Under the pieces are notes generated by a model that searched no databases, had not been told where the DNA came from, and worked only from the letters and a program-made list of their open reading frames with translations. Of a DNA stretch of 64,000 nucleotides, positions 10,709 through 22,199 are shown piece after piece. Where the stretch lies: positions 62,001 to 126,000 of the forward strand of contig WNNJ02000678.1 in assembly GCA_012934845.2 (NCBI GenBank), given 5' to 3'. Numbering within the stretch: position 1 is the stretch's first letter; each line of letters begins with the position of its first letter. A program made the translations under genes and the position numbers. The DNA comes from Pomphorhynchus laevis (lineage: Eukaryota; Acanthocephala; Palaeacanthocephala; Echinorhynchida; Pomphorhynchidae).

Positions 10709-10852
10709 TGTTCGTTCATTTTGTTCGTTCAGTTCGCTCGCTCAGTCCGTTCGTTATCACGTTCGTTCAGCCCGTTCGTTCAGTCCGTTCGATCAGTCAG
10801 TTCGTTAATCCCGTTCGTTCAGACCCTTCGTTTAGTCCGTTTGTTCCGTCCA
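10709..10852 (+). repeat. Degenerate minisatellite, core cgttcgttcagtc
   Basis: About a dozen imperfect 11-13 bp units built on gttcgttcag with ttcg spaced regularly. Strongly pyrimidine-biased and more GC-rich than the surroundings. It lies just upstream of LINE E copy 2. Confidence 0.8.
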
Positions 10853-11050
10853 ATTGATACATTTTCTTGTTTATACTCCCATCCTTCTTTTCAGCACGGG
10901 CTTGATACCGGTCAAGTAAACATCCAAGTACGTTCGCTCTACCTACCTCCAAATAGTTTATTGCAAGCTATATCGGAACTGATATGACAACAGCTTTATA
11001 GTGGAATACTACACATGATAGTATTGTAATTACATTAATTATAGTTATAC

Positions 11051-11620
11051 ATGAGTGAAAAATTAAGCATGTCGGAGCTTCAAAGCTCGTTATTTTGCAA
11101 CGATTTTCAAGCAAACAAGGAAGAAGCGAATGTTCCTGCTCATCAATTCTCTTCAAAAGGTAGGACGGACTCACAAGTAAGTGATGATTTTTGTTTTCTG
11201 GACTCGAATAAGGGGATATTACCCCCTATTCCAAAGCTAGCACATTTGTGCATAATACAGGCGTCAAAACCTATAGAAAAACATAACTTGTTTCAAACGT
11301 TTCTTCGTAATTTTATTAGTCTTCACGACAAAAGAGTTATATTTAACTCTGTTAAGGTTTACCCCAACTCAGTGAAGATTTCTTTTACTAACGCCTTAAT
11401 ATTGGATGAGTATAAGGCTTATTTCGAGGAGCATTATCTGGATCACGGGTCGATTACTATCAAGCCGCTCCAATGTAGCCTGAAGATTTCGAACTTTCCA
11501 CTGTACTTAGAAGATGATGACTCGAACAAGCTTAAGAGTCGCTTCAAATTGCACTCAGTTAGGCAGGCACTGGGGAAGGGGGCGAGCCCCTCTCAGTTGG
11601 ATTTGCGAATGCTGACATAG
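11051..11620 (+). CDS. LINE E ORF1 N-terminal part
   Basis: 189 codons from MSEKLSMSEL, with an RRM-like body (RVIFNSVKVYPNSVKISF, IKPLQCSLKISNFPLYLED) parallel to the copy at 1182-1598. The frame ends early relative to the other copy; the rest continues in the next frame from 11662. Confidence 0.75.
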   Translation: MSEKLSMSELQSSLFCNDFQANKEEANVPAHQFSSKGRTDSQVSDDFCFLDSNKGILPPIPKLAHLCIIQASKPIEKHNLFQTFLRNFISLHDKRVIFNSVKVYPNSVKISFTNALILDEYKAYFEEHYLDHGSITIKPLQCSLKISNFPLYLEDDDSNKLKSRFKLHSVRQALGKGASPSQLDLRMLT

Positions 11621-11661
11621 ATAGTGGACTACTATTATCCCGTTCTTCAGGCAACCCCTTT

Positions 11662-12162
11662 ATGGGTTTTTACTTAAAATTTACAATAATGGAGGAAGAC
11701 AGATGGACGTTCCTCTACTGTCAAAGATGCCACTGCTGGGGACATTGGGGGTCTACATGCAGTAAGACCCAAACATGTGGGGTATGTGGAACGACTGAGT
11801 GTGCCCACATGGTCTGCAATGAAAAATGTCTGGCACCTCCTTCGTGCATTAACTGCCGTGGGGATTATCCTGCATGGTCGCGCAGGTGCGCCTCGTTCAA
11901 GAATTATCGTCAACAATTTATGAAACCCCCGTCTCACTCCTATGTAGAAGCTGCTGCTCCAGTCGGAATGTCTAACAACGACATCCTTACACTTTTGGCG
12001 AATCAAAAACGCACAATCATCGCTGAGCTAAAGGCCTTTTTTATCCCTCTAGTCACTCTTACTGTCACTCAGGTTCCAGTAGACCTAAAGTCAACCCCCA
12101 GAACTAAGAAGAGGGGGGTTCTGCCAGAATGGTTCCCCCACTTAAGGTGGGAAAGATTCTAA
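11662..12162 (+). CDS. LINE E ORF1 zinc-knuckle part
   Basis: Continuation of ORF1: CQRCHCWGHWGSTC is a CX2CX4HX4C knuckle, followed by CGVCGTTECAHMVC and CINCRGDYPAWSRRC, where the expected His of the third knuckle is Tyr. The tail is Lys/Arg-rich (TPRTKKRG), suited to RNA binding. Confidence 0.8.
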   Translation: MGFYLKFTIMEEDRWTFLYCQRCHCWGHWGSTCSKTQTCGVCGTTECAHMVCNEKCLAPPSCINCRGDYPAWSRRCASFKNYRQQFMKPPSHSYVEAAAPVGMSNNDILTLLANQKRTIIAELKAFFIPLVTLTVTQVPVDLKSTPRTKKRGVLPEWFPHLRWERF

Positions 12163-12299
12163 AAGATTTAAGTGCCTCTCAGGGAAATGAAGATATTGCC
12201 TTGGGGTGTGTGACTTGTTATGGGGCTAGTTGCAAGGGGGAAACCCTCTTGCACCTAGTTCTGTCTAGGTTGGCATCCCCCTTCCAACTAATTTAACAC

Positions 12300-12911
12300 A
12301 ATGGTGAGTAATCGGGAGGTGCTTATGCCCTTAGACTTTTATCTGGTAGAGACGCAGATGTTATAGTCCTTCAGGAGACGCGGTCTATCCGTCTCCCTTA
12401 GGACATTACTCGACACATCCCAAAGCACATTTATACCCACTATACTCCGTACATAACCCCACCTCACTCATCTTCATCTCAAGGACTCTTGACCTTAGTT
12501 TAATGCTCCATAAGGTCTTCCCTTTTGTTGAATTACTCTTGTCCAGCGCTGTCGTGTTTAGTAGTTTCACTCGTTAAGAAAGGTAAACGTCTCAGTATAG
12601 CCAATGTCTACATTTGTTCAGGGGAGATTCACAAGAACCGGGAACTCCTGGATGGGATTATCGACGGCGGCTATGACATGATACTAGGAGATTTCAACGA
12701 CAGAACTGGTCGTTGGATCAACGCATCGATACGCAGAGCTAGGAACGGTTTATTTATTCATAAACTACCGCCCCCTCCTTTCATTGCACATCAACGAATT
12801 CAATCCTCGATATTTTACTGCTCCACTCGAGGTGGTTGCTTAAACCCCTCTGTAAGGAGCAGTAGCGTCAACAACTGCCGACCTCTCATGACCTCATTCG
12901 TTGGCGGATAG
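12300..12911 (+). CDS. LINE E ORF2 endonuclease, broken
   Basis: Reads DADVIVLQETRS, THYTPYITPPHSSSSQGLLT, then ANVYICSGEIHKNRELLDG and GGYDMILGDFNDRTGRW, with the GDFN metal-site motif of EEP endonucleases. At least two breaks separate the segments. Confidence 0.75.
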
Positions 12912-13599
12912 AGCAGGACACGCTGCTGAGAAGGAGGTTTCACTTTGATCCAATCAGAATGGCCTTCTTTCAGGCGGCTATCCAGCGCTTCCCCCGGATA
13001 GGAAATGAGAGTCTAATCGAATTCAATACCTACCTCTTTTCGCAAGCTACCGGGTTCTTTCGACTACCTATAAAGGTCGCATTTTCAATCCCACTCCTAC
13101 AAAACTCAAGGTCCTTGCCAAATTACTAAACCTCCCTAATCTCTCTGCTTATGCCAGACAAACTCTCTCGACTGAATACTGGAGCACTAGGTATAGGTTC
13201 CAGCTGAGTAAGGATAAGGCGAGTATTGCCCGTCTTAAGCCGGCTCAGTCTTCTTTTTGGAAGGTATTCAAGAAGGATAAGTTTGGATGTTGGAAGGATA
13301 GAGCATTGGGTTGGATAGGTAAGCTAGGCCTTGATAAAGTTTTGGAGGAGTCACTAGCCCATCACAATTATGGAGCCACTCAATAACCTCAACCAATCCC
13401 GCCCTGAGGTGACTACACGAGTAGGGATTTATCGGTGAATGATATTCTCGACTCCTGGTGTCCACTTCCGGGCACCTTTAAATCCGTCGCTCCACTTTCT
13501 TCTCGGGTATGTCAGCTTCTGACTGCCGATCAGAGAAGTGAGGTGGCCGTTACAATGCTATTAGCCTCCCCCTTCCGATGTAGCAGGCATCAATATTAG

Positions 13600-14669
13600 T
13601 AAACGTGTTTTTATCCCTAAGGTTAAATCCTGCTCTTGTCCTAAAGACCTGCGTCCCATCTCGATACAAAATGCCCTCGTGTCGATTTACGAGAAAGCGC
13701 TTGCCCGTAAAATCCGCGACCATTTGTTAAGGTGTAATTTGATCCCTCCTGGTTTTCATGGGTTTGTCAAAGGGCGCTCGGTCCATTCAGCGGTAGGTGA
13801 GGTGGAGCAGTTTTGTCGGGAAAATAGCCATCGTCTGGTAGTGGCTGTTTTCCTGGACTTCTCTGCTGCATTTGACCGCATCTCAATTCCCTTCGTGATA
13901 TCTTCTCTCAGGTCCCTCGGGTTGCCTGCGAGAATAGTGAACAGGGTGGAGATACTGCTGTACACCAAGCGTTTTTATTATGAAGACGACCCTGATGCGC
14001 GTCAGTACTACCCTATTACGGGCGTGCCTCAAGGCTCCCCTCTTTCTCCTATCTTATATCTTGCTGATTCCATCATTCTATTCAAAATATTTAAACGTGA
14101 ACAACGTCTAGTGGTGTACGCTTATGACACCACATCCCTGTTCTCTGGACACAGGTGCAAGGACGTAGTCTCTAACATCAGCCGTTTCTTTTTAAGATTA
14201 AAAGACCAGCTTCCACCTTCCAATCTTATTTTAAACTCCGCCAAATCGCAGGTGGTCGTCTTTCATGGCACCCCTGCAGCAAAGCAAAAGCTTAAGAGAT
14301 TAGCACTATCTGCCCTCTCCTCCATATTTGCCCATGAACCACTCCGTCTTCACAAGTCGAGTAAAATACCTGGGGTTCACCGTTAAGGTGAACTGGTCGG
14401 CGAAAGCTGGCCTGGATAGTCTTAAACGTATCCTGAAGAGAGCTAGATGGGCCCTGAAACGGGCCCAGCATCTGTCGTTAAATGGGAAAATCCAGGTACG
14501 CCTTTTGGGTACCTGGTCTATCTTGGGATTAGTCTTCTTTTCGAGAGGACGTACCCCAGAGCAAAGGCTAAGGTTTATTAAGCTCCTCGTCTCTCGTTTA
14601 CCCAGCATCTTCCGCGCCGATTGGATGCTTCGGGGGGGGGGTGAAAGACCCTGGGTGGTTCAGTCGTAA
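13600..14669 (+). CDS. LINE E ORF2 reverse transcriptase, broken
   Basis: RT motifs in order: CPKDLRPISIQNALVSIYEK, GFVKGRSVHSAV, AVFLDFSAAFDRI (motif A with catalytic D), TGVPQGSPLSPILY (motif B), VVYAYDTTSLFSG (expected YADD, here YAYD, so a catalytic Asp is lost), LNSAKSQVVVFHG, VKYLGFTVKVNW in a second frame. A frameshift near 14385 splits palm and thumb. Confidence 0.82.
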
Positions 14670-14800
14670 AGCGGCGTGTTGGATTGGTTGGGGGGGGATC
14701 AGATCCCAATGGATTTAAGGCCGTGAAAGTTTGGAAGACGGAAAGTGATTGATTGGTCTGCAGACTACATTTCACTGTTTGATGTCTCTGATTTGATTTA

Positions 14801-15027
14801 TGACGTTTTTTTTTCTGTTACTTTATGTTATGTACTTTGTTTTTCTATTAAGAAAATCTTATTATATAGTTATACATTATAATTAATGTAATTGTAATGT
14901 ATTATATAATATTATTGAATATTCTTGGATTATAAATATATACATACTAGATAAATTATACAATCAATTCAAACAGTTGCAGATCAATTTTATTGTAATT
15001 TTATCATTCTATTGCTGCTGTTAAAAC
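14801..15027. other. Non-coding AT-rich spacer
   Basis: Simple AT-rich DNA between the LINE E 3' end and a LINE A 3' end; nothing recognised. Confidence 0.5.
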
Positions 15028-15955
15028 ATGATTTATTTTTACGTTGCAAATGCGTGCCAGCGCACGCTTACATCGCCACAACAATAAAAAACAAAAATCT
15101 AAGTAATGTGTCGAGCAGGTGGGAACGGAGGAGGTATTTGAATGTGATATAGGAGGGAGCGCGGCGGACGTCGAGAGTAAGCTGATTCCAGGCGAGGGGA
15201 GCGGCAACGAAAAAGGATCGGAGACCGTAGTTGTTAGAGTAATTGGGAACGTGGAGTAAGAGGAAATGACGGGAACGCAGCGATACAGTGATACTGCTAG
15301 TGTCGTCTAAGAAATGAAGGCTGATAAATGATGGGGAGCCGACAGCGATGAGACAAAAAGTGACGAGCAGAAGGCGGAGTTTAATGCGGATGTGGATGAT
15401 AGGCCATACGAGTTGGGAAATATGTGTGGATGTGTGGTCCAAGCAACGGAGACATAGGAGCACTCGAACGGCGGATTTGATGATGTGTTGTAGGAGTAGG
15501 ATAATAGATTTTGGAGAATTTGCGAAAAGGCTGAGACAGTAATCGATTTTAGGGAAGACAAGCAATGAAAGGAGAGACATACAAAAACGGAAATTGATAA
15601 GTAAGCGGATACGACGGATGTCACGGAGAATTTAGTTAGACGAGTGGTCCTTGTCACGGACAAAGGGTTCAAGTGAAAGGTGATAATCAAAATGGAAGCT
15701 TAAGAATGTGAGATTATGAACTATGGGAATGATCAATGAGATTAAATATATAGGAGGAGGAGATATGTTAGGTTGACAGGGGAGGATCCATATTTTTTGG
15801 ACTTGTCGGTGTTAAGAACTTGATGAAGATGGGAAATACGTTTGTAGATAGAAGAAATACAGTCGGAGGCAGAAACGCCAATATCGTGAATGCGATGGGC
15901 GTGTGCATGAGCGCAGATGAGTATGTCATCGGCGTATTGCATGACGACGTAAAGG
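15028..15955 (-). mobile_element. LINE family A copy, 5'-truncated within RT
   Basis: Minus orientation, from the catalytic box MQYADDILICAH (15942) through SLLVFPKIDYCLSLFANSP and AWNQLTLDVRRAPSY to the shared 3' hairpin. A few frame breaks near 15640-15780. Confidence 0.87.
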
Positions 15956-16091
15956 AAATACGGTTTTATTTAACGGAAACTTGGCTTTCACAACATATTC
16001 ATTTGCTTTCACAAATGTTATCTTGGCTTCCGCAAAAGATAAAAAGACAACTTTTCGATTTAAAAACTAATAGAGATATCACACAATATAA
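15956..16091 (+). CDS. Host-like exon fragment, family unknown (part 1)
   Basis: Open, AT-biased coding-looking stretch (FYLTETWLSQHIHLLS ... TNRDITQY) ending at a possible donor aa|gtgatc. Its left side is cut by LINE A. It joins in phase to 16226 through a 134-nt intron with a gtcaatag acceptor. No family recognised. Confidence 0.35.
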
Positions 16092-16225
16092 GTGATCACA
16101 AGAGATATATCATATAATATATGATCACAATAAATTATACATTAATTTAAATTATAATTGGATTGCGAAATGGTCTAAAAGAACATTAAAATCAGACAAA
16201 TAAAGTATAATAATGTTGTCAATAG

Positions 16226-16518
16226 TACCTTGGAGTTTATTGAAAGACAAGTAGCATGTGATACAGTTGGTTTCGATGTTTGGACACATATTACGTTTCC
16301 TAAACCAATGGACTTAAGCTCGAAATGTGTGCCATTTTACTGCGGATTTTGTTCATGTTTTCATCGTAAAAATCGATGTACTGTGTCTACTGACACTGAT
16401 GAAATACTCGTTGAGCAAATAAGACAATCATCATTTCAACTATCGCCAGCCAACCATGATGCTCTCTTAAACACGGTTTTTCTAGGAATTACACGAAGTC
16501 AATTACATCAAATCAGTA
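16226..16518 (+). CDS. Host-like exon fragment, family unknown (part 2)
   Basis: Continues the frame: TLEFIERQVACDTVGFDVW, KCVPFYCGFCSCFHRKNRC (Cys-rich), DEILVEQIRQ, SPANHDALLNTVFLGITRSQ. It runs directly into a LINE A copy at about 16519, so the exon's end is lost. Residue and codon pattern look like a real protein, but the family is not recognised. Confidence 0.4.
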
Positions 16519-17025
16519 TTATGTCCCCTATTTTTCTCTCTTCTGCTTGGCGTATTATGCCCGTTTACCAAACCTTAATCCTTTAACGTCATGCAATACG
16601 CCGATGACATACTCATCTATGATCATGCACCCGTCCATCGCATACATCATATCGCCATTTCTGCCTTTAACTGTCTTTCTTCTATCTACAAACGTCTTTC
16701 CCATCTTAATCTCGTTCTAAACCGGACAAGTCCAAAATAATACAGTATCCACCCCCGTCAATTAAACTCTTCGTCTGCGACAAGGTCCGCTCTTCTAACT
16801 TAATTCCCCGTAAAAGCCGTCGATGAGGAGTACGACCTATGATTCCTCCTCGTCGCCGCCCACTCGCCTGTAATCAGCTCCTTATCGACGTCCGCCGCGC
16901 TTCCTTCTTTATCACATTCAAATACCTCCTCAGTTCCCACCTTCTCGACACATGACTTAGATTTTTTCTTCGTGGTCTTGAAAGCTGGCGCCAGCACGTA
17001 TTTTCCACGTAAAAATAAATTTTTT
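16519..17025 (+). mobile_element. LINE family A copy with large internal deletion
   Basis: Begins at the block before the RT catalytic box (ctcttctgcttgg), retains MQYADDILIYDHAP, then jumps to the C-terminal RRPLACNQ-type region and the 3' hairpin tail (gctggcgccagc variant). Most of the thumb domain is missing. Confidence 0.8.
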
Positions 17026-17029
17026 TATG

Positions 17030-17135
17030 GAGAAAGAAATGCTCGAATTTCGCAGCTAGAGTTATTTCTGTTTGGAATGGTTTGCCTGCTGAGATAGTAA
17101 AAATTGAAAGCAAATGTATGTTTCAAAAGTCGTAG
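17030..17135 (+). mobile_element. LINE C-terminal tail fragment (Jockey/CR1 group)
   Basis: Reads NFAARVISVWNGLPAEIVK, the common RT C-terminus (VWNxLPxEIV). It abuts the LINE A tail; the rest of the element is absent. The following ~150 bp of T-rich DNA may be its 3' UTR. Confidence 0.6.
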
Positions 17136-17299
17136 TTTCGTGTTTTTTGTTCTTTTTCATTTACTTTCATCATTGCTGATTTCAAGATTTACTGTCTTTT
17201 GGTGTTTTCTTATTTCTCATTTTTCTCTTTAATTTGTAACTTGTGAAGGTGTCTATATGAGCTGTGCACGTTGACATTCATGTTATAATAATATTATGC

Positions 17300-18140
17300 C
17301 ATTTATAAAGATATTACAAAATGATAAATGGCTCAACTTTGAAGTATCACGAATCATTGCTAATGACTGGAAATCCAGGACTACAGTTATTTTTATGTGT
17401 TAACAATTTTTAGCATTGCTGTCATAAATACTAAATTTTTATAATATGAATTAATTAAAATTTTAATTTTATAATTAAAATTTAATTTTATAATATAAAT
17501 TAATTTAAAATACTAATTTTTATAATATTAATGTAGCTTTGTTAAATATCATTTTTTGTAACATAAACTGCGCTAAGATTACATGCACTTAATAACATTA
17601 GTATTTGCTTCTTGATACATCAATTTTAGAACATATCATGCCTCTGAGGTTCTTGGTTTCGTGATTGTAAAATTATCATAAGGGTCAAATAGTTGTGGGT
17701 AATTTCAAATGCTTTTAGAATTTTAAATCAATTTAAAATATAAAAATCTTAAACCAATTTTATTTTATCAATTTTAAAAGTAGGCTGTTATTTTTATTGT
17801 CACTTATTTAACAATAAAGGATTTGTGCGAAAATGCGAATTAACATCACTGATATGCACGCATCGAAGTAAGACTAACCATCCAATCTAAGTTGATGGGA
17901 AGATATTATCTGACGTGTCAAAGTTTGAATACTTAAAGTTTAATTTTCTACTATTTTATTAACTTTTTGTTTGCTTAACTGAGCAGTTTGGTTGCAAAAA
18001 AATCAGTATACTTCCGTTGATATGATTTATTTGATTTGTATCTTTGCTAAGCGTATAGAAGCTGTGTCAGCACGACAAAGCGAGAATGTCACTTTTCGTT
18101 TAATTTTGCATATTAATTTGTCGTAGGACCGGATAGACTT
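17300..18140. other. Mostly non-coding; one RTE-like LINE sliver at about 17828-17950
   Basis: Around 17894-17945 (+) the frame reads VDGKILSDVSKFEYLKF, similar to the VDGxxLExVxxFxYLGS segment of RTE-type reverse transcriptases. Nothing else is recognised. Confidence 0.4.
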
Positions 18141-18142
18141 GC

Positions 18143-20785
18143 TTGCTTGTAATAAAGCTGTCATCTCGCACCTATCATGCTCCTCCACTTTTGTCTCACA
18201 TACGAATACTCAGATCGATACTGGTTTTGACGTTTCCATCGTATCAACACATGACTTCGAATCGTATAATACCATTCTTGAACCTTCTCTTACACACTCC
18301 TCGTTCAACTTACGATAACACTTCCATTCATCTACATCATCCTAGCAAGACAAACGGTGAAGCTGTTCATCTCGTAACTCCTCTTTTATATTCCTCCCAT
18401 CTAAATACATCTCATACTTCGTCACTTCACGTACTCTTTACTCTACTTCCCCCGTATCACTTCTCAATAATTTACATCCTTTCATCAAAATCATCTCAAG
18501 TAACATATTCGATCAACCGATTCAACGATCGACTTTTGTCACACATGCTCCAACTTATCTTCAATCTCAATCGATCACCCTTGTCATTCCCACTTCTATC
18601 TGCTCTTCCACCTCTACTCCTATCAGCTTTGTTCGTCCACAACATCCACGTAATCGTTTTCCTTCGCGCAATCACTGTATTATCATATCTAACTTAAAGC
18701 TTTCCGAATCTGCTTCTCCACAATCTCGCCTCGATGATGATGTATCTGCTTTCAGGTCTATCCTAGCAACCATTCTTCCTGATGATAATCCATCCATCGT
18801 TAATAATATCGCTCCTGTATCTTTGATTTGTTAAAAAAAAATTTATAAATCCAATCATCTCAGACCTTCACTCCTAAAATTTGTTTTCCGACATAGTTCA
18901 CATGCTTCCTTGGTACTCTCCCAACGTTTTAAACTTCTTACCATTTCATCTACTTGTCGTATCTATCCTGACCACTTCCCTTCTGATATTGCTTATCTCA
19001 ATTTAGTTCGCATCGAGAAACATCAACGTGAAACAAACGGCGAGTCATCCTTATCAATCCATCAAATCAACAGAAATTTTAACGTCGTATACACGAGGCC
19101 AAAAATCCGATGGCGTCCCGTCTCTCCCCTTGTCTTCTTTGCTAGTTGATCTCGCTCATGGGCATACTTTTCGTCTTTGTCTTTTCAATACTCGCTCCAT
19201 TCTTCATAAAGCTGATCTGCTCCTTGATATCTTCGATAAATTACCTATCGATATTCTTTGCATTACCGAATCCTAGCACTCTGACTCTGAAGATCTTGCT
19301 ATTCGTCGTCTATGCCGCTCTGGTTATTCTCTAGTCGAATCAGCTCGTCCAATTGTCTCTCAAACATCTACTGCTTCTAACCATGGCGGTATTGTGCCCA
19401 TTGCTCGTCACCCAACGTACCTGCTTAAAATTAACGCTAATATCTATTACACTTCGTTCGAATTACTCATATGCAGATTATCAACTCCTTTCCAAGTGGA
19501 ACTTGTGATTGTATACCGTCAGGCTCTACCGTCCCCTCACGTATGTTCTTTAACGATTTTGCCGATCTTCTTTCTCACTGTTGATTGTCTTATACTTCTT
19601 CTTTTGTTCTCGGTGACTTTAACATTAGTCTTGATCGCCCTGCTTGCTCTGACTCTATCACTTTAACGAATCGTTTTTCTGATTTTAACCTTAAATTACT
19701 TTCAACAAGCCCCACTCATATTCTTGCCCGTGCTATCGACGTCATTGCTGTTCCCAAGTGCTTCAATGACTATACCTCCTTGTCAATTACTGATCCTGGT
19801 TTGTCCGATCATTTCCTTGTCACTCTTACTTTTACTTGTCCCTATCCCCATCCTTATTCTTCACCTCCAACATTAGCTACTCCAAGTCAACCTTGGAAAC
19901 TTATCGATATCCCTATTTTTTGTTCTGCCTTATTCAATTCTTCACACTTTTCGCTTCTACTTAACTATCATTCTCCCGATGATATCTGCATTATGTCTGA
20001 TTCTGAACTTACGTCGATCCTCAATCAACTTCTGCATATTCGACCCCGACGTTTTTAGCGCTTGCGCCATGCTTCCTGGTTCGATTCCGACTGTTGTCCT
20101 TTTAAACGTCGACTCCGTCAGTCTTTTCGCGTGTTTAATCGTTTTCTTAAACGTTCTCCAAACATACTCACTCCAAATCTCATTGCTTCATATCTTTCTC
20201 TTCGCCGTTCCCATCTCATTCTTATGTGTACTAAGCGTACTCTCTTTCGGCGAAATCAACTATCAACTCGAGTAATCTTCCAACTCTAAATCTCACTGGA
20301 AAATCTTAAACTCAATTCTTTAAAGATCACCTACCCCTTGTAACATAAATCCTGATGAATTTTCTTCTTATCTACAATCTAAGCTATCTAATTTACTTCC
20401 TTTTCTACCCATTATCCCCTTGTATCCTCTCTTCTCTTTGAATACTTCCCTCTTAAGAGATATTCTATCTTATTCCCGTTTCGTCTGATGAAGTTTCTTC
20501 GGTTCTTCTGTCATTACCTAATAAAACATCTCCTTCTGACCCAATTCCCACTCACTTGCTTAAAAATATCTGCTCATATATTTCACCCTTCCTAACCACA
20601 TTGTTAAACGTGTCTATCCGTATCCGCACATTTCCTTACAACTGGAAATGCGCCACTTTTCGTCCTCTCCTCAAAAAGCAATCTCTCGACCCCTCACTAC
20701 CATCTTCGTACCGTCCTATCTCACTTCTCCCAATCCTCTCCAAACTCCTTGAGCATCTTGTTCTCAAGCAAATTAATGCTTATTT
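18143..20785 (+). mobile_element. LINE family B (L2/CR1-like) 5' part: ORF1, endonuclease, start of RT
   Basis: ORF1 (about 18640-19110, two frames) reads IISNLKLSES, RPSLLKFVFRH, ERNGE-type ESSLSIHQ, like the RRM/coiled ORF1 of CR1/L2 elements. Endonuclease: LCLFNTRSILHKADLLLD, IDILCITES, FVLGDFNISLDRP (GDFN), DPGLSDHFLVTLTF (SDH). RT fingers: WKCATFRPLLKKQSLDPSLP, SSYRPISLLPILSKLLEHLV. Interrupted at 20785 by a family A insertion and resumed at 21807. Confidence 0.85.
19139..20058 (+). CDS. LINE B ORF2 endonuclease domain, broken
   Basis: EEP endonuclease in two main frames: 19139-19276 (LFNTRSILHKADLLLD ... LCITES) and 19585-20058 (LGDFNISL ... PTHILARAIDVIAVP ... LSDHFLVTLTF). The Asn of NTRS, Glu of ITES, GDFN and SDH are all visible, so the catalytic set is present though split by frameshifts and a stop. 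Confidence 0.8.
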
Positions 20786-21806
20786 TGCGGGGTCCCACAA
20801 GGTTTAGTCCTAGGTCCCCTGATTTTCTCTCTTCTGCTTGGCGATCTCTCTCCGTTTATCAAACCTTACTCCTTTAACGTCATGCAATACGCCGATGACA
20901 TCCTCATCTATGATCATGCACCCGCACATCGCATACACGATATCAGCATTTCTGCCTACAACTGTCCTTCTTCTATCTACGAACGTCTCTCCAATCTCCA
21001 TCTCGTTCTAAACCCTGACAAGTCTAAAATAATGTGGATCCTCCCTCGTAAACCGAACATATCTCCTCCCACTGTATCTTTTGCCTCATCGATAATCCCC
21101 ATAGTACACAATCTCACTTTCTTAGGCTTCCATTTCGATGATCACATTTCCCTTAAACCCTTTGTTCGTGACAAGGTCCGCTTGACTAACCTAATTCTCC
21201 GTGACATGTGCCGTATCCGCCCCCTTATTGACTTCCGTTCTTGTATGTCTCTTCTTTCATCGCTTCGTTTCCCTAAAATCGATTACTGCCTTAACCTTTT
21301 CGCCAATCCTCCACAATCCATCATCCTACCCCTACAACGCATAATCAACTCCGCCGTTCGAGTGCTCTTTCGTATCCGTCGTTTGACCACACATCCACAT
21401 ATCTTGCCCAACTCTCCTGGCCCACCATCCACATCTGTATCAAACTCCGCTTTCTTGTAACTTTTCGTCTTATCGCTGTCGGCTCCCCATCGTTCCTCAA
21501 CCTCCCTTTCTTAGATGACACTCGCCCCACCTCGATATCGCTACGTTCCCGTCATACCCTCTTACTCCACGTTCCCAATTACTCCAACAACTATGGTCTC
21601 CGATCCTTCCTCGTCGCCGCCTCACTCGCCTGGAATCAACTTCTTCTCGACGTCCGCCGCGCTCCCTCCTTTGTCACATTTAAACACCTCCTCCGTTCAC
21701 ACCTTCTCGACACATGACTTAGATTTTTGTTTTTTTTATTGTTGTGGTGATGCAAGCGTGCGCCGGCACGCATTTGCCACGTTAAAATAAATCTTTTTTA
21801 TATTTT
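20786..21806 (+). mobile_element. LINE family A copy inserted in LINE B
   Basis: Begins at the GVPQGSVLGP region (gcggggtcccacaaggttt), retains MQYADDILIYDHAPAH, the thumb and the 3' hairpin tail. The B sequence stops at IKxINAYF and resumes after the A tail with SNLFPPFQ-type sequence in register with copy A1 (2880-2930). A T-rich stretch (ttatttt / tatttttatc) flanks both sides and may be the target duplication. Confidence 0.88.
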
Positions 21807-21983
21807 TATCTTTTTTCTCCAACTTATTTCCTCCCTTCTAAGCCGCTTTTCGCTCTAATTACTCTACCGAAATTGCCTGTCTTAAAGTTTATAACGACTT
21901 ACTCATCTCGCGCGATCATAAATTATGTAGTGTCATAATTTCTCTTGATCTATCGTCTGCTTTTGACATCGTCGAGATGTCAA
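21807..21983 (+). mobile_element. LINE B resumed: RT motif 2a/A region
   Basis: Reads RSNYSTEIACLKVYNDLLIS and VIISLDLSSAFDIV, the direct continuation of the RT at 20785. The element ends abruptly after motif A. Confidence 0.82.
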
Positions 21984-22199
21984 AAAACAAAATTATCGGA
22001 ATGTCATAATTATTCTAGCTACAACTAATGTGAGCAGTTTATAAAAATGATTTAAAATCGTTATCTTATGAAGGAATCCGTACAGTTAAGCCTACACTTT
22101 CCTTTATCCTTAACAATTCCTTCCACACTTGTGGCAGGTCATGATTAAGAAAACATAAGTTAAAAATATCAATCCAATAATGGGTTTTAAATGATACGT
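21984..22199. other. Unassigned, with a short open frame on the minus strand
   Basis: Minus strand about 22200-22073 reads CFLNHDLPQVWKELLRIKES ... VRIPS then stop. It may be the 3' UTR of LINE F next to it, or an exon remnant. Not recognised. Confidence 0.3.

Larger units (their letters stand above)
10880..14800 (+). mobile_element. LINE family E copy 2, near full length but decayed
   Basis: Order: 5' leader, ORF1 (11051-12162, two frames), endonuclease (about 12300-12911), linker, RT (13600-14670), 3' end near 14.8 kb. The same family as 1-1620 on the minus strand. Several frameshifts and stops in both ORFs. Confidence 0.85.
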
